Shown piece after piece: positions 4,890 to 5,311 of a stretch of DNA of 5,311 nt. The translations under genes were made by a program, and so were the position numbers. This stretch comes from an uncultured Eubacteriales bacterium (lineage in GTDB: Bacteria; Bacillota; Clostridia; Oscillospirales; Acutalibacteraceae): contig CAKSUE010000071.1 of the NCBI GenBank assembly GCA_934501135.1, forward strand, positions 1 to 5,311, in the 5' to 3' direction. Below the pieces are notes generated by a model that did not search any database, was not told the origin of the DNA, and saw only the letters and a program-made list of their open reading frames with translations. Positions within the stretch are counted from its first letter, which is position 1. Every line of letters begins with the position of its first letter.

Positions 4890-5000
4890 CTATATACTAA
4901 GTGCGATACCTTCATGCGAAAGCCTATAAAATCTTTACAGATTGTTAATTACGTTATCTCCTAAGTGGAAATCATAACTTACGTTATAGACCCTAATACA
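4877..5000 (-). ncRNA. Structured 124-nt RNA with paired ends upstream of the SLATT-RT genes
   Basis: The two ends, TGTATTAGGGTCT (5000-4988) and AGACCCTAATACA (4889-4877), form a perfect 13-bp closing helix. Inside, four hairpins can be drawn on the minus strand in order: AUAAC-GUAA-GUUAU (4987-4974), AUUUCC-ACUUA-GGAGAU (4972-4956), AAUCU-GUAA-AGAUU (4943-4930) and CUUUC-GCAU-GAAGG (4922-4909). Two have identical GUAA (GNRA) tetraloops. ATAACGTAA occurs twice (4987-4979, 4957-4949), as does CACTTAG (4967-4961, 4903-4897). The promoter at 5035-5007 predicts a start at about 5000, the first base of the helix. There is no clear reading frame. Defence RTs such as DRT2 and DRT9, and retrons, use a structured RNA encoded beside the RT as template or cofactor, so this is the likely role here. 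A cis-acting attenuator or leader for the operon is the main alternative. Confidence 0.65.
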
Positions 5001-5006
5001 ATAGAT

Positions 5007-5035
5007 ATTTTACCACATTCTACTATTATTCTCAA
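5007..5035 (-). promoter_or_regulatory. Promoter of the ncRNA-SLATT-RT operon
   Basis: TTGAGA (5035-5030), a 17-bp spacer, and TAAAAT (5012-5007) with TG one base upstream (extended -10). This is the best promoter in the window. Counting 6-7 nt from the -10 places the transcript start at about 5000, exactly the 5' end of the 13-bp closing helix. Confidence 0.75.
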
Positions 5036-5060
5036 TCCATCCTTCCCATTATCTTGTCAG

Positions 5061-5080
5061 CTATAAATCTTATTTTATAG
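5061..5080. terminator. AT-only hairpin at the end of the acetyltransferase gene
   Basis: CTATAAA (5061-5067) and TTTATAG (5074-5080) pair perfectly around six bases and cover the GNAT stop codon. The stem has one G-C pair and no U-tract follows on the minus strand, so termination would be weak. Confidence 0.3.
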
Positions 5081-5311
5081 TTTCATTTCCAATTCTAGGC
5101 AATTCCATTCTTGTCCCATTACAGTATACTTTTCTATTTCATCTTGAGATACATCCTCAAAACCTGTTGCCTTATAGCAATAATAAGCTGATTCATTATT
5201 CTCAAAAACACCTAATGAAACTTTATTAGCACCAAATATTTCTTTAGCATATTTTAAGCCTAATTTCAGCATATTTTTTCCATATCCCCGCCCACGTTTT
5301 CTCGAATCAAC
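5075..5311 (-). CDS. GNAT-family N-acetyltransferase, C-terminal part
   Basis: The last 78 codons of a GNAT acetyltransferase; the gene begins beyond 5311. VDSRKRGRGYGKNMLKLG contains the acetyl-CoA pyrophosphate-binding loop (the Q/R-x-x-G-x-G/A motif, here RGRGYG) and the following helix. Then come the beta5 segment (NKVSLGVFENNESA) and the typical YYCYKATGFEDV motif, where an Asn-x-x-Ala and Tyr lie near the CoA thiol. The end is WNCLELEMKL and TAA. These enzymes transfer the acetyl group from acetyl-CoA to an amine; the substrate cannot be told from this part. The gene is on the same strand as the RT operon, which has its own promoter about 40 bp downstream, so I see no functional link. 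Confidence 0.85.
   Translation of the reverse strand, partial: VDSRKRGRGYGKNMLKLGLKYAKEIFGANKVSLGVFENNESAYYCYKATGFEDVSQDEIEKYTVMGQEWNCLELEMKL

Noticed and set aside
2986..5000. Retron (RT with msr-msd RNA)
   Set aside because: The end-paired RNA beside an RT is suggestive, but the RT lacks the retron NAxxH and VTG motifs, is longer than usual retron RTs, has YVDD rather than the usual YADD, and has a SLATT-like gene between RNA and RT. I keep it as a UG/Abi-like system.

Overview
The window is an AT-rich, accessory-type stretch of a low-GC Firmicute. The style (IS66 remnant, Lachnospiraceae/Clostridia-like XRE regulator, small phage-like proteins, TTG starts with strong AGGAGG sites) suggests a gut clostridial chromosome; this is an inference from style only. 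Almost every convincing gene lies on the minus strand, so the window reads from right to left.

Right edge (5311 to about 5060): the C-terminal part of a GNAT acetyltransferase. Next (about 5035 to 2749) comes the main object of interest. It has a promoter (TTGAGA, 17 bp, TAAAAT) whose predicted start falls on position 5000. From there runs a 124-nt structured RNA candidate (5000-4877), whose two ends pair through a perfect 13-bp helix followed by six U residues. Next come a SLATT-like 2TM membrane protein (TTG start, perfect AGGAGG site) and a 436-aa reverse transcriptase with a YVDD active site, whose ATG directly abuts the SLATT stop codon. A 3' region with an inverted repeat and possible micro-ORFs ends in an intrinsic terminator. 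Together this reads as an RNA / membrane effector / reverse transcriptase cassette of the defence-associated (UG/Abi-like, DRT-type) kind. I see no retron, DGR or group II intron signatures.

Middle (about 2700 to 760): an orphan IS66-type TnpA with an apparently altered C-terminus and no tnpB/tnpC after it. It is followed by a small minus-strand operon: a 187-aa 'MGTNFYL' phage-like protein, a divergent XRE helix-turn-helix regulator, a 122-aa protein of unknown function overlapping it, and perhaps a 69-aa protein overlapping that.

Left (about 850 to 1): a degraded junction. The 3' part of a RelE/ParE-like toxin (minus) and the 3' part of an unknown acidic protein (plus) diverge from one point near 645; both have lost their 5' ends. 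A terminator follows the toxin remnant. The left edge holds the N-terminal half of a flavodoxin-fold, Cys-rich FMN reductase with its own promoter and an 11-bp perfect inverted repeat just upstream of the -35 box.

All family assignments come from reading the sequence, without database searches.
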